A program made the position numbers and the translations under genes. The notes beneath the pieces were generated by a model that worked only from the letters and a program-made list of their open reading frames with translations, searched no databases and was not told the origin of the DNA. A DNA stretch of 64,000 nt from Pseudomonas graminis (GTDB taxonomy: Bacteria > Pseudomonadota > Gammaproteobacteria > Pseudomonadales > Pseudomonadaceae): positions 186,001-250,000 of the forward strand of contig NZ_MDEN01000066.1 of the NCBI RefSeq assembly GCF_001705435.1. The letters run 5' to 3'. Positions 7,319 to 16,275 of this stretch are shown here, piece by piece; position 1 is the first letter of the stretch, and the number at the start of each line of letters is the position of its first letter.

Positions 7319-9133
7319 ATGCTTTCTGGTTGGCTGCGCGCCTGTGCGCTGGTGATGGTTGGGATGGTCAGCGCTTCAGCGCTTGCCGTGGATAAACCGC
7401 ATACGGTGATCGTCGTCGGCGGTGGTCTGGCGGGACTCACGACGGCTTACGAGCTGCAGAGCAAAGGCTGGCAAGTCACCTTGCTGGAAGCCAAACCCAC
7501 CGTCGGCGGCCGCTCCGGTCTGGCCGGCAGCGAGTGGATCGGCAACGCCAAGGCCCAGCCGGTGCTGAATCAGTACATTGATCGCTTCAAGATCAAGGCG
7601 GTGCCCGCGCCGGAATTTGTGCGGACCCCGAGCTACCTGATCGAAGGCGAGTACTTCACTGGCGCCGACCTGGCGACCAAACAGCCGGCGACCGCCGAAG
7701 CCATCAAGCGCTACGAAGCAGCGGTGGATGACCTGGCCCGTTCGATCACCGACCCCGACAACCCGGCGGCCAACAGCACCCTGTTTGCGCTGGACCAGAT
7801 CACCGTCTCCAACTGGCTGGACCGTCTGAGCCTGCCAACGACCGCGCGCCAACTGATCAATCAGCAGATTCGTACGCGCTACGACGAACCTTCGCGTCTG
7901 TCGCTGCTGTACCTCGCACAGCAAACACGGGTCAATCGCAACGTCGACGACCGCGACCGCCGCGCCGCTCGCCTGCCGGGTGGTAGCGCCGTGCTGGCCG
8001 AGGAGTTCGTCAAACAGCTGAAAGTCATCAAGACCAATTCGCCGGTGTCGGCCATCAACCAGGACAAGGACGGCGTGACCGTCAAGGTCGGTTCGCTGGG
8101 CTACGAAGCCGAATATGTCGTGTTGGCCGTGCCGTTGCGCGCACTGAGCAAGATCCAGATGACCCCTGCACTGGACGCCCAGCGTCTGGGCGCGATAAAG
8201 AGCACCAACTACGGCTGGCATGACCAGATCATGCTCAAGTTCAAGACCCCGGTCTGGGACAGCAAGGCGCGCATGTCCGGCGAGATCTATAGCAACACCG
8301 GCCTCGGCATGTTGTGGGTCGAGCCTGCTTTGAAAGGCGGCGCCAACGTCGTGATTAACCTGGCCGGCGACAACGCCCGCATCATGCAGGCGTTCGGCGA
8401 CAAGCAACTGGTGGATCAAGTGCTGATCCGCATGCAGGCGTTCTATCCACAGGCCCGCGGCGCGTTCACCGGTTATGAACTGCGTCGCTCCAGCATTGAC
8501 CCGTCCAGCGGCGGTGCATACCTGGCCTTCGGCCCGGGCCAGATCAGCAAATACTGGCGCTTGTGGGAACGACCACTGCAGCGCGTAGCCTTTGCCGGCG
8601 AACACACCGACACTTTGTACCCAGGCACCCTGGAAGGCGCATTGCGTTCAGGTCAGCGCGCGGCCATTCAGGTGCAGGGCCTGTCTGAAGGCAAGTCGTA
8701 CGAGCCGGTCAAAGCGCCGCCTCCGAAGGCCCCTGAACCGACCAAGGAAAGCAGCGGCGGCATTGGCGGCTTCTTCTCGAACATGTTCGGCGGTTCCAAG
8801 CCTGAGCCGAAACCGGCCGAGAAAGCCCCAGCGCCTGCTCCGACCCCGGCTCCAGCGCCTGCCCCGGTAACGCCGCCGCCAGCTCCAGTGGTTGAACCCG
8901 CCAAGCCTGCGGTCGTGGAGCCTGCGAAAAAGGCCCCGGCCAAGAAAGAACCGGCGAAGAAGGAGCCCGTCAAAAAGGCTCCGGCCAAACCGGCAGCCAT
9001 CCACAAAGCCCCTGCCAAAACCGACGCTGCGAAAAAAGCGCCGGCCAAGGCCACGGGTGACAAGGCAGCACCGGCCACTCCGGCGGCTCCGGCAACGGCT
9101 CCGGCAGCACCGGCGACCGACAGCAAAAACTGA
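7319..9133 (+). CDS. Secreted flavin amine oxidase with Lys/Pro/Ala-rich C-terminal tail
   Basis: A 604-residue FAD-dependent amine oxidase. Residues 1-23 look like a signal peptide (CALVMVGMVSASALA). The dinucleotide-binding motif VIVVGGGLAGLTTAYELQ starts near residue 30 (glycines 34-36), and the C-terminal FAD motif is FAGEHTDTLYPGTLEGAL (about 428-445). The catalytic part ends near residue 455. About 150 further residues form a low-complexity tail: first Pro-Ala, then repeated PAKK/APAK units rich in lysine, resembling histone-H1-like or AlgP tails. The role is oxidation of an amine or amino acid at the envelope; the substrate is unknown. The tail could bind DNA, polyanions or cell wall. 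A strong terminator follows. Confidence 0.85.
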   Translation: MLSGWLRACALVMVGMVSASALAVDKPHTVIVVGGGLAGLTTAYELQSKGWQVTLLEAKPTVGGRSGLAGSEWIGNAKAQPVLNQYIDRFKIKAVPAPEFVRTPSYLIEGEYFTGADLATKQPATAEAIKRYEAAVDDLARSITDPDNPAANSTLFALDQITVSNWLDRLSLPTTARQLINQQIRTRYDEPSRLSLLYLAQQTRVNRNVDDRDRRAARLPGGSAVLAEEFVKQLKVIKTNSPVSAINQDKDGVTVKVGSLGYEAEYVVLAVPLRALSKIQMTPALDAQRLGAIKSTNYGWHDQIMLKFKTPVWDSKARMSGEIYSNTGLGMLWVEPALKGGANVVINLAGDNARIMQAFGDKQLVDQVLIRMQAFYPQARGAFTGYELRRSSIDPSSGGAYLAFGPGQISKYWRLWERPLQRVAFAGEHTDTLYPGTLEGALRSGQRAAIQVQGLSEGKSYEPVKAPPPKAPEPTKESSGGIGGFFSNMFGGSKPEPKPAEKAPAPAPTPAPAPAPVTPPPAPVVEPAKPAVVEPAKKAPAKKEPAKKEPVKKAPAKPAAIHKAPAKTDAAKKAPAKATGDKAAPATPAAPATAPAAPATDSKN

Positions 9134-9151
9134 TCGGTAACGGCTGAAAGC

Positions 9152-9182
9152 AAAGGCGCGGCTTGATACCGCGCCTTTTTTT
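9152..9182 (+). terminator. Rho-independent terminator after the amine oxidase
   Basis: Ten-base arms AAAGGCGCGG and CCGCGCCTTT around a 7-base loop, followed by a T run, starting 18 bp after the stop codon. Confidence 0.93.
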
Positions 9183-9337
9183 CGCCTGGATAAAACGTAA
9201 CGCTGGCTTAATCTCATTCGGACGAAAATATGTCAGGAGATTTCAATCGGATTTCCTGATTCTTCAAAGCAACATTTTGCGCTTTCTTTCGATAGGTAAA
9301 GCGCTAGTCTCTCCTCGGCCCTCACAGGATATTCAGC

Positions 9338-9889
9338 ATGCAGTTACGCAACTCATCTTCTCGCTATGGCTGGGTCAGCATCGTTTTGCATTGGGGTGTC
9401 GCGCTGACGGTGTTCGGCATGTTTGCGCTAGGGTTGTGGATGGTAGGGCTGGGCTATTACGACACGTGGCGTAAGGCCGGCCCCGACCTGCACAAGAGCA
9501 TCGGCATCACGCTGTTCCTGTTCATGCTGATCCGGGTGATCTGGCGCTTCGTCAGCCCGCCGCCAGCAGCGCCTGCCACCCACAGCCGGTTTGTGAAAAC
9601 GGCTGCGAAACTGGGCCATGCGTTTCTGTACCTGGACCTGTTTTTGGTGATGTTCGCCGGTTACCTGATTTCCACCGCAGACGGTGTCGGGATTCCGGTG
9701 TTTGGATTGTTCGAAGTGCCTGCCTTGATCAGCGGACTGCCCGACCAGGCAGACGTCGCAGGCACCGTGCACTTGTACCTGGCCTGGACCCTGGTGATTT
9801 TTGCAGGACTCCACGGGCTGGCCGCTTTGAAGCATCACTTCGTTGATCGTGATGCCACCCTTGTACGTATGCTTGGCCGCAAGGCCTGA
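9338..9889 (+). CDS. Cytochrome b561 (di-haem inner-membrane protein)
   Basis: A 183-residue membrane protein with four hydrophobic segments (about residues 15-35, 50-68, 88-110 and 146-168). It has the family pattern YGWVSIVLHWGVALTVFG, LHKSIGITLFLFMLIRVIWR and a late LAWTLVIFAGLHGLAALKHH. The histidines in these helices are the expected haem b ligands. The family transfers electrons across the inner membrane, often from quinol to periplasmic acceptors. It lies 31 bp upstream of yceI, a common pairing, so the two are probably cotranscribed. Confidence 0.92.
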   Translation: MQLRNSSSRYGWVSIVLHWGVALTVFGMFALGLWMVGLGYYDTWRKAGPDLHKSIGITLFLFMLIRVIWRFVSPPPAAPATHSRFVKTAAKLGHAFLYLDLFLVMFAGYLISTADGVGIPVFGLFEVPALISGLPDQADVAGTVHLYLAWTLVIFAGLHGLAALKHHFVDRDATLVRMLGRKA

Positions 9890-9920
9890 TACTCAATTCA
9901 ACTAGAAAGGAAGACGACGT

Positions 9921-10517
9921 ATGTTGAAAAAGACACTTGCTGCACTGGCCCTGGGTACCGCGCTGCTGACGGCCGGTCAGGCAATGGCCGCTGATTACAC
10001 GATCGACAAGGAAGGCCAACACGCCTTCATCAACTTCAAGATCAGCCACCTGGGCTACAGCTTCATCTACGGCACGTTCAAGGACTGGAACGGCACATTC
10101 AGCTTCGACGCCGCCAAGCCTGAAGACAGCAAGATCAGCATCGACTTGAAGACCGCGAGCGTCTTCACCAACCACGCTGAACGTGACAAGCACATCAGCA
10201 GCAAGGACTTCCTCGACGTCGCGACCTATCCTGACGCCAAGTTTGTTTCCACCAAGGTCACCAACATCGGCAAGAATGCTGACGGCAAGACCACGGCTGA
10301 CGTGATCGGCGACCTGACCCTGCACGGCGTGACCAAGCCGGTCACCGTCAAGACTACCTTCCTGGGTGAAGGCAAGGATCCATGGGGCGGCTACCGTGCC
10401 GGCTTCGAGGGCACTACTTCGATCAAGCGTTCTGATTTCGGCAAGATGATGGACCTGGGTCCACAGTCCGACACCCTGGAGCTGGACATCTCGTTCGAAG
10501 GCGTCAAAGCCAAGTAA
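9921..10517 (+). CDS. yceI: YceI-family periplasmic lipocalin-like protein
   Basis: A 198-residue secreted protein. Residues 1-23 form a clear signal peptide (LAALALGTALLTAGQAMA). The mature part starts with the YceI signature DYTIDKEGQHAFINFKISHL and contains KDFLDVATYPDAKF and DLTLHGVTKPVTV. The fold binds isoprenoid-type lipids such as polyprenyl quinones. The partner cytochrome b561 gene lies just upstream. AGGAAG at about 9907-9912 serves as ribosome site. In P. aeruginosa the positional counterpart has been named PasP; I recall that and have not checked it. Confidence 0.93.
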   Translation: MLKKTLAALALGTALLTAGQAMAADYTIDKEGQHAFINFKISHLGYSFIYGTFKDWNGTFSFDAAKPEDSKISIDLKTASVFTNHAERDKHISSKDFLDVATYPDAKFVSTKVTNIGKNADGKTTADVIGDLTLHGVTKPVTVKTTFLGEGKDPWGGYRAGFEGTTSIKRSDFGKMMDLGPQSDTLELDISFEGVKAK

Positions 10518-10537
10518 GACGAGTTTTCGTGGTGATG

Positions 10538-10566
10538 AAGCGCCGACCTTTGGGTCGGCGTTTTTG
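10538..10566 (+). terminator. Terminator after yceI
   Basis: Perfect 8-base arms CGCCGACC (10541-10548) and GGTCGGCG (10553-10560), a 4-base loop and five Ts. Confidence 0.93.
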
Positions 10567-10595
10567 TGTGTGGCATTGCTTGAATCACGCAAACA

Positions 10596-10624
10596 AAAAC
10601 GCCCCGAACCAGTCGGGGCGTTTT
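10596..10624 (-). terminator. Terminator of the rhlE-type helicase gene (bidirectional)
   Basis: Arms AAAACGCCCCGA (10596-10607) and TCGGGGCGTTTT (10613-10624) around 5 bases. The hairpin has A and T tracts on both sides, so it can stop transcription from both strands between the convergent yceI and helicase genes. Confidence 0.93.
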
Positions 10625-10650
10625 ATTGGCTGCGTAACAACCGGCGCTGC

Positions 10651-12564
10651 TTAACCTTCGCGGTTGCGGGTCAGCAGGGCTGGTTTTTCACCGCGTGGGC
10701 GGCTTGGCAACTGATCAAGTTGTTCAGCCGAAGGGAAACGATCGCCCTTGGACTCTTTGTGCATGATCTTCGGTGCTGGCTGACCGTCGCGAGGCCCGCG
10801 TACCGCTGGCTCCTGACGCGCTGGCTGGTCTTCGCGCGCCGGACGACGAGCACGAGGCTGGTCTTCGCGACGAGCCTGACCGTCACGGCCGGAACCGTTG
10901 CGAGGACCGCTGCGTTTGGCCGGTGCGCCGGCGGCGTCGGTGCTGGCGGAGCCGCCAGTGGCCGAACCACTGCGCGGACCGCTACGGCCTGGCGCCTGAC
11001 CGCGAGGTGCCGGTGCGGCGCCCGTGGCAGGAGCGCCCGGGCGACGGCCGCGGCTCTGGTTCTTGTTCTGGTACGGGCTGACGTAGTCGGCACGGTTGCC
11101 GAAGTTGTCCACTTCGTCATCCAGGAACTCGTCAGGTGCGCGATTAGCACCCGCAGCCGCTGGCTGCGACTGACGTGACTCGCTCGACGGGGTGCCCTGA
11201 CGCGGCTTTTGAGGGCGCGCCGGACGTGCCGGGCGCTCGCCCGAAGGTGCTGCCGCAGCCGTTGCCGGCTTTTCCTTGCCCTTGTCTTTGCCTTTGTCCT
11301 TGCGACCGCCGCCACCGCCGCCTCCGTTTGGACCGTCGCCACGCGGGCCACGGGCATTGCGCGGGTTACGCACATCCGGACGCTCGCGGACTTCCGGCTT
11401 CTCGGCTTCAACCGCCGTGATGTCGAAGCCCATCAGATCGCCGTCGGCAATCTTCTGCTTGGTCATGCGCTCGATGCTTTTCAGCAGCTTCTCTTCGTCC
11501 GGCGCAACCAGCGAGATCGCCTCGCCGCTACGGCCTGCGCGACCGGTACGACCGATGCGGTGCACGTAGTCTTCGTCGACGTTAGGCAGTTCGAAGTTGA
11601 CCACGTGGGGCAACTGGTCGATGTCCAGACCACGGGCAGCGATGTCGGTGGCGACCATAATGCGAACGGTGCCGGCCTTGAAGTCGGCCAGCGCTTTGGT
11701 GCGTGCGTTCTGGCTTTTGTTGCCGTGGATCGCCACAGCGCTGAGGCCGTGTTTATCCAGGTATTCGGCCAGGCGGTTGGCGCCGTGCTTGGTGCGGGTA
11801 AACACCAGCACCTGTTCCCACGCGCCTTGAGTGATCAGGTGCGCCAGGAGCGAGCGTTTGTGGTTGGCCGGCAGGCGGAACACACGCTGCTCGATACGCT
11901 CGACCGTGGTGTTCGGCGGCGTGACTTCAATGCGTTCCGGGTTGTGCAGCAGTTTGCCGGCCAGCGCGGTGATGTCCTGGGAGAACGTTGCCGAGAACAG
12001 CAGGTTCTGACGCTTGGACGGCAGGCGTGCAAGGACTTTCTTCACGTCGTGAACGAAGCCCATGTCGAGCATGCGGTCGGCTTCGTCCAGGACAAGGATT
12101 TCAACGTGGGACAGATCGACGCTGCCCTGACCGGCCAGATCGAGCAAACGACCCGGGCAGGCAACCAGTACGTCAACGCCGCGTGCCATGGCCTGAACCT
12201 GCGGGTTCATGCCGACACCGCCGAAGATGCAGGTACTGACGAACTTGAGGTTCTTGGCGTAGATCTTGAAGCTGTCGTGGACTTGAGCGGCCAGTTCACG
12301 AGTAGGGGTCAGGACCAGAACACGCGGTTGGCGCGGGCCGTGACGCTGGGATTTGTCCGGATGACCGTTGGGAAACAACCGCTCCAGGATAGGGAGGGCG
12401 AAACCACCGGTTTTACCAGTACCTGTCTGGGCGGCGACCATCAGATCGCGGCCTTGCAACACGGCGGGAATGGCCCGCTGTTGCACTGGGGTAGGCTGGG
12501 TGTAGCCAGCAGCCTCGATGGCGCTGACTAAAGCCTCGGAGAGACCGAGGGAAGCAAAGGACAT
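10651..12564 (-). CDS. rhlE: RhlE-type DEAD-box RNA helicase with long disordered basic tail
   Basis: A 637-residue ATP-dependent RNA helicase. The Q motif is GYTQPTPVQQRAIP (residues 20-33), Walker A is AQTGTGKT (45-52), then VLDEADRMLDMGF, SATF and HRIGRTGRAGRSG follow, covering both RecA domains to about residue 375. The remainder (about 400-637) is low-complexity, rich in Arg, Gly, Pro and Ala, with a glycine block GGGGGGG and a KDKGKDKGKEK stretch. Such tails bind RNA and promote condensates. The start MSFASLGLSEAL (12564) has AGGA 6 bases upstream; an earlier in-frame ATG (12642) lies in the leader. It probably acts in ribosome maturation or RNA decay. The symbol reflects the group; another RhlE paralogue may exist in the genome. 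Confidence 0.93.
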   Translation of the reverse strand: MSFASLGLSEALVSAIEAAGYTQPTPVQQRAIPAVLQGRDLMVAAQTGTGKTGGFALPILERLFPNGHPDKSQRHGPRQPRVLVLTPTRELAAQVHDSFKIYAKNLKFVSTCIFGGVGMNPQVQAMARGVDVLVACPGRLLDLAGQGSVDLSHVEILVLDEADRMLDMGFVHDVKKVLARLPSKRQNLLFSATFSQDITALAGKLLHNPERIEVTPPNTTVERIEQRVFRLPANHKRSLLAHLITQGAWEQVLVFTRTKHGANRLAEYLDKHGLSAVAIHGNKSQNARTKALADFKAGTVRIMVATDIAARGLDIDQLPHVVNFELPNVDEDYVHRIGRTGRAGRSGEAISLVAPDEEKLLKSIERMTKQKIADGDLMGFDITAVEAEKPEVRERPDVRNPRNARGPRGDGPNGGGGGGGRKDKGKDKGKEKPATAAAAPSGERPARPARPQKPRQGTPSSESRQSQPAAAGANRAPDEFLDDEVDNFGNRADYVSPYQNKNQSRGRRPGAPATGAAPAPRGQAPGRSGPRSGSATGGSASTDAAGAPAKRSGPRNGSGRDGQARREDQPRARRPAREDQPARQEPAVRGPRDGQPAPKIMHKESKGDRFPSAEQLDQLPSRPRGEKPALLTRNREG

Positions 12565-12842
12565 GAGTAATCCTGTCTTGAGTTGGGGCCATAGAGGCCC
12601 AAATAGGGATGATCTTCCAGGCGCAGACTTAAGGTTCTGCACGTAACGTGAATGCGCTCGACCCTGCTGCGGTCATCGCACAGTCCTTGGAAGGTGCAAT
12701 GGCGTCCGGTCCTGTGGAGGTCTGTAAGTTCAACTCGGGCAGGGGCGCTAAAAAGTGCGCTGCTGACGTGTTCGAGAAGTCTTCTGTGAGACCGTGCACC
12801 CGGGCGCAAGCCTGGCGGGGACGCCGGAGTATAACAGAGCAA
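12565..12842. other. Intergenic leader of the helicase gene, no gene seen
   Basis: A 278-bp stretch between the start of the helicase gene and the stop of the solute-binding gene upstream on the same strand. I see no convincing short gene, terminator or repeat. The length would fit a long 5' leader, as in cold-inducible helicase genes, but no named motif is visible. Confidence 0.5.
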
Positions 12843-13673
12843 TCACAACGCGCTGCTTTCCTGCTGCTCAACGGTTTTATCGACCCTTTCCTCCGATTCT
12901 GCAGGGAGTGTCGTCGGCCTTTCGCCGGTGTACCGCTCCACCAGTTTCGCGTACGCGGGCTCACGCTTGAAACGCTTCAGTTCTGCACTGAACCGCTGGG
13001 CCAGCAGGTCCATGCCGGCATTGCGGCGCAGCGCCAGATACTGCCCCCGGTGATTGAGCACGGTCGGCAGCTGACTAACCTGGCCTTGGAGCTTGAGCCG
13101 CTCGATCATCTGCCGGCCCAGCAGGCGATCGGTCACCATCAGATCGATGCGGCCGCGAATCAGTTTGCCGAAGTTCGCTTCATGGCTCGGCGCAGGCTCT
13201 CGGATGAACGCCGTCGAGTTGTCGAACGCCGGGATGTATCGATAGCCCGGAGAGACGCCGATGGTCAGCCCGCGCAAGTCCTCCATGCTATTGAAGGCAT
13301 GGGGCCTGGCATTGGCCTGAAACAGCACCCAGTCAATGCTCGACAACGGTTCGTCCGGATACAACAGATCAACGCGCGCCTCGTCCTTGTTTATATCGAG
13401 AACACCGTCGGCCTCGCCTTCACTGAGCATCATCAGGCAGCGCTTCCAGGGGAGAAACTGCCACTCGACGTCGATGCCCAGGCGTTCGAACACAATCGCC
13501 GTGGTGTCGTAATCAAGCCCGGAGGCGTGGTTGCCGTCCACGATGACATAGGGTGACCAGGGTTCGGTGACGATCCGCAATTTCTCGCCCAGCGCGCTGA
13601 AGCTCAGGCAGGCCAGGAGGACAGCAACGGATAGGGGAAGGATGGGCGGCATGCGCGCGAGATTACGACGCAA
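12843..13673 (-). CDS. Periplasmic amino-acid-type solute-binding protein (SBP_bac_3)
   Basis: A 276-residue exported binding protein. The N-terminus is a signal peptide (LSVAVLLACLSFSALG). The mature part begins EKLRIVTEPWSPYVIVDG, followed by a GLDYDTTAIVFERLGIDVEW lobe typical of family-3 solute receptors. LTIGVSPGYRYIPAF and DLMVTDRLLGRQM fit the second lobe. No permease or ATPase gene is adjacent, so it is an orphan receptor. It may serve a transporter elsewhere or act as an extracytoplasmic sensor partner. The internal start at MPPILPL (13652) is an alternative. Confidence 0.85.
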   Translation of the reverse strand: MRRNLARMPPILPLSVAVLLACLSFSALGEKLRIVTEPWSPYVIVDGNHASGLDYDTTAIVFERLGIDVEWQFLPWKRCLMMLSEGEADGVLDINKDEARVDLLYPDEPLSSIDWVLFQANARPHAFNSMEDLRGLTIGVSPGYRYIPAFDNSTAFIREPAPSHEANFGKLIRGRIDLMVTDRLLGRQMIERLKLQGQVSQLPTVLNHRGQYLALRRNAGMDLLAQRFSAELKRFKREPAYAKLVERYTGERPTTLPAESEERVDKTVEQQESSAL

Positions 13674-13732
13674 GCTAACTAAATAGAAGTGATGATTCTC
13701 AACAAAAGCAGAAGGCAGGGCTCAACGACGGG

Positions 13733-13766
13733 ACTGGCAGGCTTCGGGGTGAAGAAGCCTGCCAGT
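13733..13766. repeat. Perfect 13-bp stem-loop between metF and the binding-protein gene
   Basis: Arms ACTGGCAGGCTTC and GAAGCCTGCCAGT around 8 bases. It lies 39 bp downstream of the metF stop codon. There is no T run on either side, so it is either a Rho-independent-like 3' stem or a transcript-stabilising hairpin rather than a classical terminator. Confidence 0.75.
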
Positions 13767-13804
13767 GAAGCCAGCGACGTTTCAATCCGACTGGATTGAA
13801 TCCG

Positions 13805-14653
13805 TTACCACGCAGAGAGCTTCAGATTGTTCCAGACCGCCAGGCTCGGTTCGGCCTGATTCAGCGTGTAGAAATGCAGGCCGGGGGCGCCACCGTGCAG
13901 CAGTCGTTCGCACATTTCAGTGATGACATGCTCGCCGAACGCTTGAATGCTGGCCGTATCATCGCCGTACGCTTCCAGCTGCTTGCGAACCCAGCGCGGG
14001 ATCTCCGCACCGCACGCGTCCGAAAAGCGCGCCAGTTTGCTGTAGTTGGTGATCGGCATGATGCCCGGCACGATCGGAATATCCACGCCCAGCTTCTGCA
14101 CGCGCTCGACGAAGTGGAAGTAGCTGTCGGCGTTGAAGAAGTACTGGGTGATCGCACTGTTGGCGCCGGCGTTGGCCTTGCGCACGAAGTTTTTCAGATC
14201 GTCTTCGAAGTTGCGCGCTTGGGGGTGCATCTCGGGGTAGGCCGCGACTTCAATGTGGAAATGATCGCCGGTTTCTTCACGGATGAAGCTCACCAGGTCA
14301 TTGGCATAACGCAACTCACCACTGGCCATGCCCATGCCGGACGGCAGGTCACCGCGCAGGGCAACGATGCGTTTGATACCGGCTTCCCGGTACTGCGTCA
14401 GCAAGCTGCGCAGGTCGGCCTTGCTGTCACCGACGCACGACAAGTGCGGTGCGGCGGGAATGTGCACTTCTTTTTCCAGCTGCAGCACGGTGTTGATCGT
14501 GCGGTCGCGCGTGGAACCCCCGGCACCGTAAGTGCAGGAGAAAAAACTGGGGTTGTAGCTGGCCAGCGTACGCGCCGTGGCAAGCAGTTTTTCATGACCA
14601 GCGTCGGTCTTCGTCGGGAAGAATTCGAAGCTGTAGCTACGGTCTTGGCTCAT
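13805..14653 (-). CDS. metF: 5,10-methylenetetrahydrofolate reductase MetF
   Basis: A 282-residue TIM-barrel flavoenzyme that reduces methylene-THF to methyl-THF, the methyl donor for homocysteine remethylation. The start MSQDRSYSFEFFPTK carries the family N-terminal EFFPTK motif, and GGAG lies 9 bases upstream. Further signatures are FSCTYGAGGSTRDRT, VALRGDLP and ITQYFFNADSYFHFVE. It lies 188 bp downstream of ahcY on the same strand with a repeat pair between. The riboswitch of ahcY may therefore also affect metF by read-through. The two genes supply and recycle homocysteine in one cycle. Confidence 0.96.
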   Translation of the reverse strand: MSQDRSYSFEFFPTKTDAGHEKLLATARTLASYNPSFFSCTYGAGGSTRDRTINTVLQLEKEVHIPAAPHLSCVGDSKADLRSLLTQYREAGIKRIVALRGDLPSGMGMASGELRYANDLVSFIREETGDHFHIEVAAYPEMHPQARNFEDDLKNFVRKANAGANSAITQYFFNADSYFHFVERVQKLGVDIPIVPGIMPITNYSKLARFSDACGAEIPRWVRKQLEAYGDDTASIQAFGEHVITEMCERLLHGGAPGLHFYTLNQAEPSLAVWNNLKLSAW

Positions 14654-14668
14654 GGAGCGAGTCTCCAG

Positions 14669-14838
14669 CGGCAAGCTACAAGCCATAAGCTGCAAGAGTG
14701 GCCGTGCGCCGTATCCTGCAGATCAAGGCTTGTCACTTGGTGCTGCTAAATGCTTGGACGATTTAAAGCCTGACGCGGCAAGTCATGACAATGGTGATGC
14801 CTTTACTTGCCGCTTGAAGCTTGAAGCTTGCCGCTTAC
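14669..14838. repeat. Inverted GCAAGCT/GCTTGAA repeat pair between ahcY and metF
   Basis: The left part (about 14669-14698) reads GGCAAGCTACAAGCCATAAG; the right part (about 14807-14838) is made of GCTTGAAGCTTG units. Both belong to the same heptad-based palindromic repeat as the pair at 16447-16536. They fill most of the ahcY-metF gap. Confidence 0.75.
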
Positions 14839-14841
14839 TGC

Positions 14842-16251
14842 TTAGTAGCGATAAGCGTGCGGCTTGAACGGACCTTCGACGGTCACGCCGATGTAGTCGG
14901 CCTGGGTCTTGGTCAGCTTGGTCACGACGCCGCCGAAGCCACGGACCATTTCCAGGGCCACTTCTTCGTCCAGCTTCTTCGGCAACACTTCAACGGTCAG
15001 ACGCTCGGCTTTCTGGGCAGGGCTCAGGTCAGCGTACTTCTGGCCGAACAGGAAGATCTGCGCCAGCACCTGGTTGGCAAACGAGCCGTCCATGATGCGG
15101 CTCGGGTGACCGGTGGCGTTGCCCAGGTTCACCAGACGGCCTTCGGCCAGCAGGATCAGGTAGTCGTCGTTCTGAGGATCGAATGCGCCAGCGCCGGTGC
15201 GGTGAATCTTGTGCACTTGCGGCTTCACTTCTTCCCATGCCCAGTTCTTGCGCATGAAAGCGGTGTCGATTTCGTTGTCGAAGTGACCGATGTTGCAGAC
15301 CACTGCGCGTTTTTTCAGCGCCTTGAGCATGTTGGCGTCGCAGACGTTGACGTTACCGGTGGTGGTGACGATCAGGTCGATCTTGCCCAGCAGTGCTTTG
15401 TCGATGCTCGCTTCGGTGCCGTCGTTCTCGCCGTCGATGAAAGGCGAAACCAGTTCGAAACCGTCCATGCACGCTTGCATGGCGCAGATCGGGTCGACTT
15501 CGGTGACCTTGACGATCATGCCTTCCTGACGCAGCGACTGAGCCGAACCCTTGCCCACGTCACCGTAGCCGATGACCAGCGCTTGCTTGCCGGACAGCAG
15601 GTGGTCGGTGCCGCGCTTGATGGCGTCGTTCAGGCTGTGACGGCAGCCGTACTTGTTGTCGTTCTTGCTCTTGGTGACCGAGTCGTTGACGTTGATCGCA
15701 GGGATCTTCAGTTCGCCCTTGGCCAGCATGTCCAGCAGACGGTGAACGCCTGTGGTGGTCTCTTCGGTCACGCCATGGACGCGGTCGAGGATGGCCGGGT
15801 ATTTCTTGTGCAGCAGCTCGGTGAGGTCGCCGCCGTCGTCGAGGATCATGTTGGCGTCCCATGGCTGACCGTCCTTGAGGATGGTCTGCTCCAGGCACCA
15901 CTCGTACTCGGCTTCGGTTTCGCCTTTCCAGGCGAAGACCGGAATGCCGGCAGCAGCGATAGCGGCAGCGGCCTGATCCTGAGTCGAGAAGATGTTGCAG
16001 GACGACCAGCGTACTTCGGCACCCAGGGCAACCAGGGTTTCGATCAGCACGGCAGTCTGAATGGTCATGTGGATGCAGCCGAGAATCTTCGCGCCCTTGA
16101 GCGGTTGATCGCCAGCGTACTTGCGACGCAGGCCCATCAGGGCTGGCATTTCGGATTCGGCGATAATGGTTTCGCGACGGCCCCAGGCAGCCAGGGACAT
16201 GTCGGCGACTTTGTAGTCGTTGAAATCGTTGGGCGTCAGTACAGCACTCAT
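14842..16251 (-). CDS. ahcY: S-adenosylhomocysteine hydrolase AhcY
   Basis: A 469-residue NAD-dependent enzyme that splits SAH into adenosine and homocysteine, relieving product inhibition of methyltransferases. Signatures are IHMTIQTAVLIETL, WSSCNIFSTQDQAAAAI, the dinucleotide loop VIGYGDVGKGSAQSLR and the C-terminal GPFKPHAYRY. Start MSAVLTPNDFND at 16251 has GGAG a few bases upstream (CATAAAGAGTCTCC on the plus strand). Its leader carries an SAH riboswitch, so expression should rise when SAH accumulates. Confidence 0.97.
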   Translation of the reverse strand: MSAVLTPNDFNDYKVADMSLAAWGRRETIIAESEMPALMGLRRKYAGDQPLKGAKILGCIHMTIQTAVLIETLVALGAEVRWSSCNIFSTQDQAAAAIAAAGIPVFAWKGETEAEYEWCLEQTILKDGQPWDANMILDDGGDLTELLHKKYPAILDRVHGVTEETTTGVHRLLDMLAKGELKIPAINVNDSVTKSKNDNKYGCRHSLNDAIKRGTDHLLSGKQALVIGYGDVGKGSAQSLRQEGMIVKVTEVDPICAMQACMDGFELVSPFIDGENDGTEASIDKALLGKIDLIVTTTGNVNVCDANMLKALKKRAVVCNIGHFDNEIDTAFMRKNWAWEEVKPQVHKIHRTGAGAFDPQNDDYLILLAEGRLVNLGNATGHPSRIMDGSFANQVLAQIFLFGQKYADLSPAQKAERLTVEVLPKKLDEEVALEMVRGFGGVVTKLTKTQADYIGVTVEGPFKPHAYRY

Positions 16252-16275
16252 AAAGAGTCTCCATTCGTAGGGTGC

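Noticed and set aside
11209..12531. A 440-codon open frame opposite the rhlE-type helicase
   Set aside because: The helicase motifs on the minus strand are complete; the opposite frame is a low-information shadow.
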